Origin: Mycolicibacterium flavescens
GTDB lineage: Bacteria > Actinomycetota > Actinomycetes > Mycobacteriales > Mycobacteriaceae
Direction of reading: 5' to 3'
Assembly: GCF_001722335.1 (NCBI RefSeq)
Contig: NZ_MIHA01000032.1
Location: 1-43,328 of the forward strand
DNA: 43,328 nucleotides
This document shows, piece by piece, positions 17,433-25,411 of this stretch. The first letter of the stretch is position 1. The number at the start of each line of letters is the position of its first letter. The notes under the pieces were generated by a model that had not been told where the DNA came from, did not search any database, and was given only the letters and a program-made list of their open reading frames with translations. The position numbers and the translations under genes are program-made.

Positions 17433-18088
17433 GGAATTCACCAGCGAAAGTCGAGCCCGATGACGGCGACGCCGCCCACTCCGCCGGAGCCGACGACCAA
17501 CCACCAACACCCGGGAAAACATCGAACAGCGCGTCGGGATGCGAGGCCGCCGTATCGCCAGAACGCTTGAACCGCAATGATATTGCCTCGACAGACAATC
17601 GTCGCGGCACTTTCGTGCGGATGCTCGGATTCTGGCTCTTGCCCTCTATCGCGTTGTTGCTCGCGCTGGGCGCGGCCTACTTCAAGTATCAAGAAGGGAC
17701 CGCCGGTGACGAGGATCGCGCCCGCGTTGAAACCGTTCAGGTCGCCACCGAAGCTACGGTCGCGATGCTGTCCTACACACCCGAAACGGCAGCCGAGAAA
17801 TTGAAGGCTGCGCGGGATCGACTGACGGGACCATTTCGCGGTTCATACACATCGTTGACGGAGGATGTCGTCATTCCTGGGGCACAGCAGCAACGAATCT
17901 CAGCCACCGCCAGGGTGTCAGCCGCCGCCTCCGTCTCCGTAAGCAAGAACCGTGCCATCGTCATGGTGTTCGTCGACCAAACCACCACTGTGGGCAAAGA
18001 CGCGCCGACAGAGACCGACTCCGTAGTCCAGGTCAGCCTCGACAAGGTCGGATCCCACTGGTTGATATCGGGTTTCGAGCCGAAATGA
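17429..18088 (+). CDS. Mce-associated membrane protein (Mas), second copy
   Basis: This protein of about 219 aa is organised like the preceding one: a charged disordered N-terminus, one transmembrane helix (FWLLPSIALLLALGAAYF, about residues 69-86) and a periplasmic domain with ATVAMLSYTPETAAEKLKAAR and a C-terminus VGSHWLISGFEPK typical of Mas proteins. The ATG at 17429 overlaps the preceding stop. It closes the 11 kb Mce operon; the next gene, an epoxide hydrolase, follows after 63 bp and may be on the same transcript. Confidence 0.88.
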   Translation: MRNSPAKVEPDDGDAAHSAGADDQPPTPGKTSNSASGCEAAVSPERLNRNDIASTDNRRGTFVRMLGFWLLPSIALLLALGAAYFKYQEGTAGDEDRARVETVQVATEATVAMLSYTPETAAEKLKAARDRLTGPFRGSYTSLTEDVVIPGAQQQRISATARVSAAASVSVSKNRAIVMVFVDQTTTVGKDAPTETDSVVQVSLDKVGSHWLISGFEPK

Positions 18089-18151
18089 GCACCATCCAAA
18101 CTTCAGGGTCGGCTGGTGGCCCCCGAGTCCGCCGATAGCAGCGTGTGAGGA

Positions 18152-19300
18152 GTGACCTTGAGTGCCGTGCGCGCAGTGAGACCATTTAGCATCCACGTCG
18201 CCGATGACGTTCTCGACGATCTACGAACGCGTCTTTCGCGGACCCGTTGGCCGGAAGCCGAATGTGTACCGGACTGGACCCAGGGCATCCCGCTCGGGTA
18301 CACCCGCGAACTGGCCGCCTATTGGGCCGACGGATACGACTGGCGGTCCCGTGAAGCCGCCCTCAACCGATTCGATCAGTTCGTCGTCGAAATCCACGGC
18401 GTGGACATCCATTTCATCCACCAGCGATCTCCGCACCAAGAGGCTTTTCCGCTGGTGATCACCCACGGCTGGCCCGGCTCGATCGTGGAGTTTCACAACG
18501 TGATCGAGCCGCTGACCAACCCGACTGCCCACGGGGGACGGGCCGAGGACGCCTTCCACGTGGTGTGCCCGGCGCTTCCGGGCTACGGCTTCTCCGGCAA
18601 GCCCACCAACGCCGGCTGGGGTGTCGGGAAGATCGCGCAGGCCTGGGAGACGCTCATGCTGCGCCTTGGCTACCAGCGCTACGGCGCCCAAGGCGGCGAC
18701 TGGGGCGCAGCGATCACCACACAAATGGGCCGCAACCGCGGCCACTGCGCCGCCATCCATCTGAATATGCCGATCGCTTACCCTCCAGCGGACGGCATCA
18801 CCGATCCGACCGAGGAAGAACAGCTGGCCCTGGCCGCCCTGACGACTTATCAGCGTTGGGAGACAGGCTATTCCGAGCAGCAGTCCACCCGGCCTCAGAC
18901 CGTCGGCTACGGACTGGCCGATTCGCCGGTCGGCCAGATGGCCTGGATCGTCGAGAAATTCGCAGCGTGGATGGACTGCGACGGCCATCCCGAGAACGTG
19001 CTCAGCCGCGATGAGCTCCTCGACAACGTCATGATGTACTGGGCTACCAATAGTGGCTCCTCCTCGGCCCGGTTGTACTGGGAGAGCTTCAAGACCCTGG
19101 ACGCGACAACTCGTGTGGAATTGCCCACTGGTATTGCTGCCTTCCCCAAGGAGGTCCTGCGCGCACCGCGAAGTTGGTGCGAACCGATCTACAACATCAC
19201 CCATTGGACGACCATGCCGCGCGGCGGGCACTTCGCCGCTCTGGAACAACCGAGGCTCTTCGTCGACGACATCCGCGCATTCTTCGAATCCGTGCGGTGA
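18152..19300 (+). CDS. Epoxide hydrolase (alpha/beta hydrolase with EHN N-terminal domain)
   Basis: This epoxide hydrolase of 382 aa opens an epoxide to a vicinal diol. The N-terminal EHN segment is PFSIHVADDVLDDLRTRLSRTRWP. The oxyanion-hole motif is HGWPGS at 105-110. The nucleophile is Asp183 in GAQGGDWGA, and the base is His360 in RGGHFAALEQP. Microsomal-type epoxide hydrolases use the same arrangement. The start is GTG at 18152 with only a weak GAGGAG-like site upstream. Placed directly after the Mce operon and amid oxygenases, it could detoxify or process an arene or alkene oxide formed during substrate oxidation; the substrate is not known. Confidence 0.9.
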   Translation: MTLSAVRAVRPFSIHVADDVLDDLRTRLSRTRWPEAECVPDWTQGIPLGYTRELAAYWADGYDWRSREAALNRFDQFVVEIHGVDIHFIHQRSPHQEAFPLVITHGWPGSIVEFHNVIEPLTNPTAHGGRAEDAFHVVCPALPGYGFSGKPTNAGWGVGKIAQAWETLMLRLGYQRYGAQGGDWGAAITTQMGRNRGHCAAIHLNMPIAYPPADGITDPTEEEQLALAALTTYQRWETGYSEQQSTRPQTVGYGLADSPVGQMAWIVEKFAAWMDCDGHPENVLSRDELLDNVMMYWATNSGSSSARLYWESFKTLDATTRVELPTGIAAFPKEVLRAPRSWCEPIYNITHWTTMPRGGHFAALEQPRLFVDDIRAFFESVR

Positions 19301-19369
19301 TGCGGCCAGCCGGCAGGCAACGAAGCTTTGGGAGCACGCTTTCGATGAGCTAAACTTTCTGTATTGCGG

Positions 19370-19380
19370 AGATATTATCT
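19370..19380 (+). promoter_or_regulatory. Palindrome overlapping a candidate -10 box upstream of the aldehyde dehydrogenase gene
   Basis: AGATA-T-TATCT is a perfect palindrome with 5-base arms. It contains TATTAT (19373-19378), a good match to a -10 element, so a bound repressor would block it. The region is clearly AT-richer than its surroundings. A transcript from here would have a leader of about 50 nt before the gene's Shine-Dalgarno AAGGAGG (19423-19429). No convincing -35 element is seen. Confidence 0.4.
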
Positions 19381-19435
19381 GCTAGAAAGAGGATGCCCGC
19401 TGACAAGCACGTGTCAACTATCAAGGAGGCGATGA

Positions 19436-20896
19436 GTGGTAGACGACCCACGGAGTGCAGTCATGAGAACGTGGACGCTCCCGCTAGGTGACGCAACTTT
19501 GCAGGGCCAAAGCGTCTACGACGTGGAGGATCCGTGTACCGGCGACGTGCTGACCCAGGTGCCCGACTGCAGCAGTGAGGATGTCGACAGGGTGGTGGCG
19601 ACTGCACATGCCGCTCAACGCGATTGGGCGCTGCGGACGCCTCGCCAGCGCGGCACCGCGCTGCGGGCTTTGGCGACACTCATGCGCGATCACTCTGAAG
19701 AGCTCGCGCTGCTCGACGCAATTGACGGCGGCTTTCCACTGCCTGCGATGCGCGACGACGTCACGTGGGCGGCCGACGTGCTCGAGCTGATGGCAGACGA
19801 CGCGCTCGACCTCGGCGGACGGACTATCCCGCTCTCGGCGAACCTGCACTACACGCTGCAGCAGCCCTACGGCGTAGTCGCTCGAATCGTCCCCTTCAAT
19901 CATCCCGTCCTATTTGCAGGATCCAAGATCGCCGCTCCGCTGATGGCGGGGAACGCCGTGGTGCTCAAAGCTCCCGATCAAACACCGTTGTCGGCCATCC
20001 GGCTCGCCGAGCTCGCCAGGGAGGTCCTGCCCGAAGGCCTATTCGGGGTGGTAACCGGGCACGGGGCAACTGCCGGCGCCGCGTTGGTTGCCCATCCACT
20101 AGTCCGGCGAATCGGCTTCATCGGCTCCCCGGGCACGGGCCGACATATCCAGCGCTTGGCGGCCGAGCACGGCGTCAAATACGTCACGCTGGAACTCGGC
20201 GGCAAGAACCCGATGATCGTCATGCCCGACGCCGACCTCGAGGCGGCTGCCAAAAGCGCCGTGGTAGGGATGAACTTCACCACCACCGCGGGCCAATCAT
20301 GCGGATCAACAAGCAGACTGCTGCTGCACGAAGCGATCGCTGACGAGGTGATTGATCTGGTCGTCGATCAGGTCGCTGCCATCAAGGTAGGCGACCCGCT
20401 CGTTGACGGCACGGACATGGGACCCGTCATCGACCAAGCGCAATACTCAAAGTCGTTGCGGGCCATCGAGTCAGGACGGGCGGGCGGCGCCAGCGTACTT
20501 ACCGGTGGAGGACGCGCGCAGGGTGTTGGTAGCAAAGGCTGGTATGTCGCCCCGACCGTATTGGCTGGAGTGGCACCACAAGCCGATGTCGCCCGCGACG
20601 AGATCTTCGGGCCCGTTCTTTCGGTGCTGACCGTCCGTGACGAAGCCGAGGCTGTCGAAGTTGCCAACAGCGTCGAGTTCGGGTTGACCGCCGCGGTGTG
20701 GACCAACGACGTAAGCCAAGCCCACCGCATGGCTGCGGGACTTGATGCCGGCTACGTCTGGATAAACGGCAGTGCACGCCATTACTGGGGTTTGCCCTTC
20801 GGCGGTTGGAAATCGTCAGGTGTTGGATCCGAAGAGTCCACGGAGGAACTGTTGTCCTACACCCAAGTCAAGGCAGTAACCGTCACCTTGGACTGA
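19436..20896 (+). CDS. Aldehyde dehydrogenase (NAD(P)-dependent)
   Basis: This 486 aa ALDH-superfamily enzyme oxidises an aldehyde to an acid. Active-site residues are Asn155 (PFNHP), Lys178 (VLKAP), Glu253 (LELGGKNP) and the nucleophile Cys289 (TAGQSCGS). The C-terminal signature FGLTAAVWTND is present. The GTG at 19436 has an excellent AAGGAGG six bases upstream (19423-19429), which decides the start. The gene stands alone, with a 135 bp promoter-containing gap before it and 315 bp after. The substrate could be an aldehyde from ring or side-chain cleavage; it is not a recognisable semialdehyde-specific subfamily from what I can see. Confidence 0.92.
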   Translation: MVDDPRSAVMRTWTLPLGDATLQGQSVYDVEDPCTGDVLTQVPDCSSEDVDRVVATAHAAQRDWALRTPRQRGTALRALATLMRDHSEELALLDAIDGGFPLPAMRDDVTWAADVLELMADDALDLGGRTIPLSANLHYTLQQPYGVVARIVPFNHPVLFAGSKIAAPLMAGNAVVLKAPDQTPLSAIRLAELAREVLPEGLFGVVTGHGATAGAALVAHPLVRRIGFIGSPGTGRHIQRLAAEHGVKYVTLELGGKNPMIVMPDADLEAAAKSAVVGMNFTTTAGQSCGSTSRLLLHEAIADEVIDLVVDQVAAIKVGDPLVDGTDMGPVIDQAQYSKSLRAIESGRAGGASVLTGGGRAQGVGSKGWYVAPTVLAGVAPQADVARDEIFGPVLSVLTVRDEAEAVEVANSVEFGLTAAVWTNDVSQAHRMAAGLDAGYVWINGSARHYWGLPFGGWKSSGVGSEESTEELLSYTQVKAVTVTLD

Positions 20897-21211
20897 ACTG
20901 CGTCGATGCGCTGGAAGGCGTCGACTGCGGACGGTGACCTTTCTCGCAATCGAAATCCTGTGGGAGAACTGCTATTTGACGTAGGGCGTCAGTCGGCCGT
21001 GCATCGGCGCCCCAGACGATAAGCGACCGATTAGAAAATCGACTCGGGACACGGCATCGCGCCGTTGCGGGTATGTGACACGCGGCTGTTTCCCCCGGAA
21101 CCCCTCCGATGCCCGCGGCGGCGGCTATGTCCGGCGTCGGGTCGGGCAGCACGCAATCGACTGGTGCACGCCGACTTGCGCTAGCATCAGTTGTAGTTTC
21201 AAAATAGTTGT
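20897..21211. other. Intergenic region between aldehyde dehydrogenase and MFS genes
   Basis: No convincing gene is seen in these 315 bp; the minus-strand reading across it shows no recognisable motif. It holds a short inverted repeat CGATT-AGAA-AATCG at 21028-21041 and, at its right end, a -10-like TAGCAT (21182-21187) followed by the motif described at 21194-21211. It is therefore probably the promoter region of the MFS-MarR pair. Confidence 0.5.
21194..21211 (+). promoter_or_regulatory. Candidate operator immediately before the MFS start, matching one before oxygenase alpha-3
   Basis: The 18-mer TAGTTTCAAAATAGTTGT ends at the base before the MFS GTG. It matches TAGCTTGCAAACAGTTGT at 23323-23340 in 14 of 18 positions. 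Each contains a direct repeat of the type YAGYT with 11-base periodicity. The MarR regulator encoded in this operon is the natural candidate to bind both. With no ribosome binding site between it and the GTG, the MFS mRNA may be leaderless or nearly so. Confidence 0.45.
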
Positions 21212-22672
21212 GTGAATGAAACTGTTGTCGAACGACTGAGCCGCCGGCACAAGGCCTTCGTCCTGGCGTCCTGCTGCCTGAGCGTGCTCATTGTGTCGAT
21301 CGACGTGACCATCGCCAACGTTGCAATCCCGAGCATCCGCGCCGACCTTTCGGCGTCGCCTTCGCAAATGCAGTGGGTCATTGACATCTACACCTTGATG
21401 GTGGCCTCGCTATTGCTGCTCTCGGGTGCCATGGCCGACCGATTCGGTCGGCGGCGTACGTTGCAGATCGGGTTGACAATCTTTGCGTCGGCCTCCCTAC
21501 TGTGCAGCGTGGCTCCCAACGTCGAAACGCTGATCGGCGCCCGCTTCCTGCAGGCGATCGGCGGTTCGATGCTCACTCCTGCTGGGTTGTCGATCGTCAC
21601 GCAGGTGTTCACGGGCAGAGTGGAGCGCGCGCGCGTCATCGGCATATGGGGGGGCGTCGTAGGCATCTCGATGGCCTTGGGTCCGATCATGGGCGGAATA
21701 CTTCTCGAGTATGTTGACTGGCGAGCAGTGTTCTGGATCAACGTGCCGATCTGCGCGCTTGCGGTGCTGTTGACCGCGATCTTCGTTCCCGAATCCAAGT
21801 CGGTCACCATGCGCCACGTCGACCTGATCGGCTTGGTCCTGGGCATGGCCTTCCTGTTCGGACTGGTGTTCGTGCTCATCGAAGGGCCAGGGATGGGCTG
21901 GACCGACACCCGCGTCGTCGTTAGCTGTTGCCTCGCAGCGCTGGCCTTCGCGACATTCCTGCGCTACGAGTCACGCCGCCTCGACCCGTTCGTCGAGCTC
22001 CGATTCTTCCGCAGCATCCCGTTTGCTTCGGCGACGGCCATCGCGGTGTGCGCATTCGCTGCATGGGGCGCGTTCCTGTTCATGATGTCAATCTATTTGC
22101 AAGGGGAGCGCGGGCTTTCAGCGGTGAATACCGGGCTGATGTTTCTGCCCGTGGCCGTCGGCGCATTCATCTTCTCGCCCTTGTCTGGCCGGCTGGTGGG
22201 GCGATTTGGTGCCAGACCGTCGCTGATGATCGCCGGCGCATTGATCGTCGCCGCGACTCTCATGTTCGCGCAGATGAGCGACGCTACCCCGCAATGGCGA
22301 ATGCTGGTCGCCTTTGCGGTTTTCGGCGTCGGTACTTCGATGGTGAACGCACCGGTCACAACCGCGGCCGTCAGCGGTATGCCGACCGACCGCGCCGGTG
22401 CGGCGGCGGCTATCACATCCACGAGCCGACAGGTGGGCGTCGCCATCGGTGTGGCCATATGTGGCCCGGTCGCTGGTGCGGCATTGGGCGACACCAACGT
22501 CGATTTCGCGGTCTCCGCCCAGCCCCTATGGCTAGTGTTCGCTGGAGTTGGTGTGCTGATCTTCACGCTCGGTGTCTACTCGACGTCGAAGCGCGCGCTG
22601 CGCTCAGCAGAGCATCTGGCGCCGCTGATCGCAGGAACCGATCCGCGACGGGAGGCTGCCGATGTCGCGTAA
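21212..22672 (+). CDS. MFS drug/solute exporter, DHA2 (EmrB/QacA-like) family
   Basis: This 486 aa polytopic membrane transporter belongs to the 14-helix DHA2 proton antiporter group. The first helix is KAFVLASCCLSVLIVSIDVTI with the SIDVTIANVAIP block, followed by the motif-A loop GAMADRFGRRR. Many hydrophobic helices follow up to about residue 465. Such transporters export toxic hydrophobic compounds, sometimes catabolic intermediates. The start is GTG at 21212 with no Shine-Dalgarno, directly after a candidate operator, suggesting a leaderless transcript. It overlaps the downstream MarR gene by 11 bp, the common arrangement of a MarR-controlled efflux operon. Confidence 0.9.
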   Translation: MNETVVERLSRRHKAFVLASCCLSVLIVSIDVTIANVAIPSIRADLSASPSQMQWVIDIYTLMVASLLLLSGAMADRFGRRRTLQIGLTIFASASLLCSVAPNVETLIGARFLQAIGGSMLTPAGLSIVTQVFTGRVERARVIGIWGGVVGISMALGPIMGGILLEYVDWRAVFWINVPICALAVLLTAIFVPESKSVTMRHVDLIGLVLGMAFLFGLVFVLIEGPGMGWTDTRVVVSCCLAALAFATFLRYESRRLDPFVELRFFRSIPFASATAIAVCAFAAWGAFLFMMSIYLQGERGLSAVNTGLMFLPVAVGAFIFSPLSGRLVGRFGARPSLMIAGALIVAATLMFAQMSDATPQWRMLVAFAVFGVGTSMVNAPVTTAAVSGMPTDRAGAAAAITSTSRQVGVAIGVAICGPVAGAALGDTNVDFAVSAQPLWLVFAGVGVLIFTLGVYSTSKRALRSAEHLAPLIAGTDPRREAADVA

Positions 22673-23090
22673 TCCGGAAGCGGACGAGGTCTGGCGCGCG
22701 ATGACCGCACTGGTCACCGACAACCGCGACAGTTGGAGGCGAGCGACCGTCGACCAGACGGGCCTACCTTTCAGTCGCATCCGGATACTGCTCCGGCTGT
22801 CCCGCGGGTCGATGACCGTCAAAGAGGTCGCGCACGCCGTGACAATCGATCCCCCGGCGGCCACGGTGGCCGTCAACGATCTGGAGGACCGCGGCTTAGT
22901 CATGCGTCAGACTATTCCCACCAACCGGCGGTACAAAGTGGTATCACTGACCGACGCCGGCTGGTCGATGGTGGCCACCATCAATGCGGTCGACGACCCG
23001 GCTCCCGAAGCGCTTGCGGCACTTGACGGTAATGAACTGAGGGCGCTGCGCGATGCGATAGCAAGAGTCAGCGCCGCCGCCAAACACTGA
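22662..23090 (+). CDS. MarR family transcriptional regulator 1
   Basis: This 142 aa winged helix-turn-helix protein has the MarR order: an N-terminal dimerisation helix, then LPFSRIRILLRLSRGSMTVKEVAHAVTIDPPAATVAVNDLEDRG as the HTH with recognition helix, and the wing LVMRQTIPTNRRYKVVSLTDAG. MarR proteins usually repress their own operon and lift off when an aromatic or lipophilic ligand binds. The ATG at 22662 has GGAGG at 22651-22655. Given the shared motif at 21194 and 23323, I infer it controls both the MFS operon and the downstream oxygenase alpha-3 genes. Confidence 0.9.
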   Translation: MSRNPEADEVWRAMTALVTDNRDSWRRATVDQTGLPFSRIRILLRLSRGSMTVKEVAHAVTIDPPAATVAVNDLEDRGLVMRQTIPTNRRYKVVSLTDAGWSMVATINAVDDPAPEALAALDGNELRALRDAIARVSAAAKH

Positions 23091-23422
23091 ATGAAAGCCG
23101 CGGCCGGATCGCTCAACGAACGACTCTCAGTCCGGCCTAGCGAACCTGCAACTTGCCAGGGTCGCTGTGGGGTACTGCAGAAGTCGGGTCAGATGGCGGG
23201 ATTGGTGGACCAAGGGCCGCGACTGTCGAGAAGAACTCTGTTCGGTTGGAGTCCTGGGTGGCAGACGTCGGTCTGCGAGGGGATGCCGGCTGATACCGCC
23301 GTTACCGCGGTGGCCTAAATAATAGCTTGCAAACAGTTGTCATCCTATGTAAGCTTCCGTGTGATGTAGCCCACATGAGTGCTCACGTTCTAGGGGCACA
23401 AATCGATAGGAAGGTGCGCCCG
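23091..23422. other. Intergenic region before oxygenase alpha-3
   Basis: I see no supported gene here. A 75-codon reading that starts directly after the MarR stop has no recognisable domain or Shine-Dalgarno and is probably chance. The right part is AT-richer and holds the candidate operator at 23323-23340, a -10-like TATGTA at 23346-23351, and the Shine-Dalgarno AGGAAGG at 23408-23414 used by the oxygenase gene. Confidence 0.5.
23323..23340 (+). promoter_or_regulatory. Candidate operator upstream of oxygenase alpha-3
   Basis: TAGCTTGCAAACAGTTGT resembles the motif at 21194-21211 in 14 of 18 bases and contains the small palindrome TTGCAA. It lies just upstream of a -10-like TATGTA (23346-23351), so a bound protein would cover the -35 area. 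The likely binder is the MarR protein encoded at 22662-23090, though this is inference from motif sharing and proximity. Confidence 0.45.
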
Positions 23423-24766
23423 GTGGATTCGATGGCGCCTGATGCGACGACAATGCGAACCTTAGAGAATGCGCGCGGCTCCATCCTAAAGGGTCGCCTC
23501 CCTGCGTCTCTCATCGCTAATGCAGCGCTTTACGAGCTTGAATTGAAGCGAGTATTTGGTAGGACCTGGCAGTTTCTCTGCCACGAAGACGAGATCCCCA
23601 ATGCGGGTGACTATGTAGTGCGCTACATCGCTGATAACTCAATTATTGTCGCGCGGCAGCAGGATATGACGATTCGGGCGATGTCGAACTCGTGTCGGCA
23701 CCGCGGCACGCTGCTTTGCCGAACCGAGTCTGGGAATGAGTCGGCGTTCCAGTGTCCGTACCACGGTTGGACCTATCGAAACAACGGTGATCTCATCGCG
23801 ATACCTGCGCAGCAGGCAGTGTACGGTGCTGCGTTCGACAAGAGTCGGCTAGGGTTGCGCGCTCTGCCGATGCTGGACTCGTACGCGGGCCTTGTCTTCG
23901 GGTGTGTGTCGGATGAGGCGCCGGGACTGGATGAGTACCTCGGGGACATGCGCTGGTATCTCGACTTGATGATGAAGAAGAGCCCGGCCGGCCTTGAGGC
24001 GTGGGGTGCCCCGCAGCGTTGGGTGATTGACGCGAACTGGAAGACCGGCGCCGACAACTTTGTTGGGGACGGCTATCACACGGTCATGACGCACCGTTCG
24101 ATGTGTGAGCTGGGGTTGTTACCGCCCGATAATGTGGCCGTTTCGCCGGCCCACGTCAGCCTATCGGGCGGGCACGGGGCGGGCGTTCTAGGCGCACCAC
24201 CCGGCATACCCGCACCGCCGTACATGGGCTATCCGGAGGAAGTCGTCTCCGGTCTCAGCGAGGGTTACGGCGATGACGTCCATGGCGAGATGCTGAAACG
24301 GACGATGTTCATTCATGGCAATGTGTTCCCGAACTTGTCCTTCTTGAACGCCTTCATCGCCAAGGACGGGGAGTCTATGCCGGTGCCCATTCTGACCTTG
24401 CGGCAATGGCGTCCCTTGGACGCAGCGCGTATGGAGGTGTGGTCGTGGTTCTTCGTGGAGCGCAACGCGCCCGAAGAGTTCAAGCAGCAGTCGTTTGAGA
24501 CTTATGTTCGGACGTTCGGGGTCGGGGGTGTCTTCGAGCAGGATGACGCCGAGATATTCCAGGCTATTACCAAGGGAACACGCGGCGAGTTGGCTGGTGG
24601 TGTGGAGCTGAACCTGGAGATGGGACTGGACAATCTGGCTCCTGATCCAACGTGGCTGGGCCCGGGACGACCGTTGGCCAGTGGCTACGCCGAACAGAAT
24701 CAGCGCGAGTACTGGAAGCAGTACTTCGACTATCTGGCCACACCGAGAAGGGATGAGAACGTATGA
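23423..24766 (+). CDS. Rieske ring-hydroxylating oxygenase, alpha subunit 3
   Basis: This catalytic large subunit has about 447 aa. Rieske ligands are Cys91-x-His93 and Cys111-x2-His114 (CRHRG, CPYHGW). The iron site is Asp216, His219 and His224 (NFVGDGYHTVMTH), with the third ligand in VFEQDDAEIFQ. It is a close paralogue of alpha-1: long blocks around the Rieske centre, the GGLEVIGAPHRWV / AGLEAWGAPQRWV segment and the C-terminal SGYAEQNQR are shared. The GTG at 23423 has AGGAAGG eight bases upstream; readings from further upstream give no homologous residues. It overlaps its beta gene by ATGA. Regulation by the adjacent MarR is likely from the shared operator motif. Confidence 0.93.
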   Translation: MDSMAPDATTMRTLENARGSILKGRLPASLIANAALYELELKRVFGRTWQFLCHEDEIPNAGDYVVRYIADNSIIVARQQDMTIRAMSNSCRHRGTLLCRTESGNESAFQCPYHGWTYRNNGDLIAIPAQQAVYGAAFDKSRLGLRALPMLDSYAGLVFGCVSDEAPGLDEYLGDMRWYLDLMMKKSPAGLEAWGAPQRWVIDANWKTGADNFVGDGYHTVMTHRSMCELGLLPPDNVAVSPAHVSLSGGHGAGVLGAPPGIPAPPYMGYPEEVVSGLSEGYGDDVHGEMLKRTMFIHGNVFPNLSFLNAFIAKDGESMPVPILTLRQWRPLDAARMEVWSWFFVERNAPEEFKQQSFETYVRTFGVGGVFEQDDAEIFQAITKGTRGELAGGVELNLEMGLDNLAPDPTWLGPGRPLASGYAEQNQREYWKQYFDYLATPRRDENV

Positions 24767-25305
24767 CGACAACGGTGCCGCAGGATTCACCTAAGGCTGC
24801 GAGGGTTTCGCGCGACGTGCGCGAGGAAATCGAAGACTTCCTTTTCGACGAGGCCGATCTGTTGGATCGCGATGAGTTCGAAGAGTGGCTGGAATTGCTG
24901 GCACCGAATGTGCACTATTTCGCGCGCGTCCGTCAGACGCTTCGCAGAGCAGGTGGCCCGGGGTTCTCTGAGCGCTCTATGCACCTGAGTGATAACTACA
25001 CGAGTCTGAAGATGCGTATTCAGCGGCACCGAACGTCGTCGGATTGGGCTGAGGATCCTCCGTCGCGGATCCGGCACTACATCACCAATGTCAGGGTCAG
25101 GTCTGGTGAGGACGGCGATGAGTACCGTGTGACGTCGAATGCGTTGCTGGTGCGCACGCGCGCGGACGAGCCTAAGGCGGAGACAGTCGCTGCCGAGCGC
25201 CGAGACATTATTCGTCGCGACGAGACGGGTTTGAAACTGGTCCAGCGCGAGATCCTGCTGGATCACACCACATTGCCCACGCACAACCTGTCATTCTGGA
25301 TCTAA
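24763..25305 (+). CDS. Ring-hydroxylating dioxygenase beta subunit 3
   Basis: This complete small subunit of 180 aa has the family layout: EIEDFLFDEADLLDRDEFEEWLELLAPNVHYFARVRQT at the N-terminus, the central RIRHYITNVRV strand, and the C-terminal REILLDHTTLPTHNLSFWI. It is NTF2-like and supports the alpha trimer. The ATG overlaps the alpha-3 stop by four bases. The last third closely matches the beta fragment at the left edge of the window, again linking module 1 and module 3 as duplicates. Confidence 0.93.
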   Translation: MTTTVPQDSPKAARVSRDVREEIEDFLFDEADLLDRDEFEEWLELLAPNVHYFARVRQTLRRAGGPGFSERSMHLSDNYTSLKMRIQRHRTSSDWAEDPPSRIRHYITNVRVRSGEDGDEYRVTSNALLVRTRADEPKAETVAAERRDIIRRDETGLKLVQREILLDHTTLPTHNLSFWI

Positions 25306-25330
25306 GGTGCCGGTGAGCTTGACATCATTA

Positions 25331-25347
25331 CGGCGGCGCCTCCGCCG
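25331..25347 (+). terminator. GC-rich hairpin after beta-3, possible attenuator or weak terminator
   Basis: CGGCGG and CCGCCG form a perfect 6-base stem with a 5-base loop in the gap between beta-3 and the second zinc alcohol dehydrogenase. It is followed by AAACT rather than a T-run, so it is not a classical intrinsic terminator on the + strand. It may stabilise the upstream mRNA end or partly separate expression of the two genes. Confidence 0.3.
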
Positions 25348-25411
25348 AAACTCCGGCCCACGAACGTTGTGGCCGAGCGAATTTGGGTCTGTCCTTAAGG
25401 TAGGCCGGTAG

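Noticed and set aside
18221..19249. Minus-strand 342-codon reading opposite the epoxide hydrolase gene
   Set aside because: The + strand protein has complete family motifs, while the antisense product has none.
20883..21152. Minus-strand 89-codon frame in the gap after the aldehyde dehydrogenase
   Set aside because: No domain, no Shine-Dalgarno, and part of it lies inside the aldehyde dehydrogenase end.
23091..23318. 75-codon + frame right after MarR 1
   Set aside because: Low complexity without motif, no ribosome site, and it runs into the promoter region of alpha-3.
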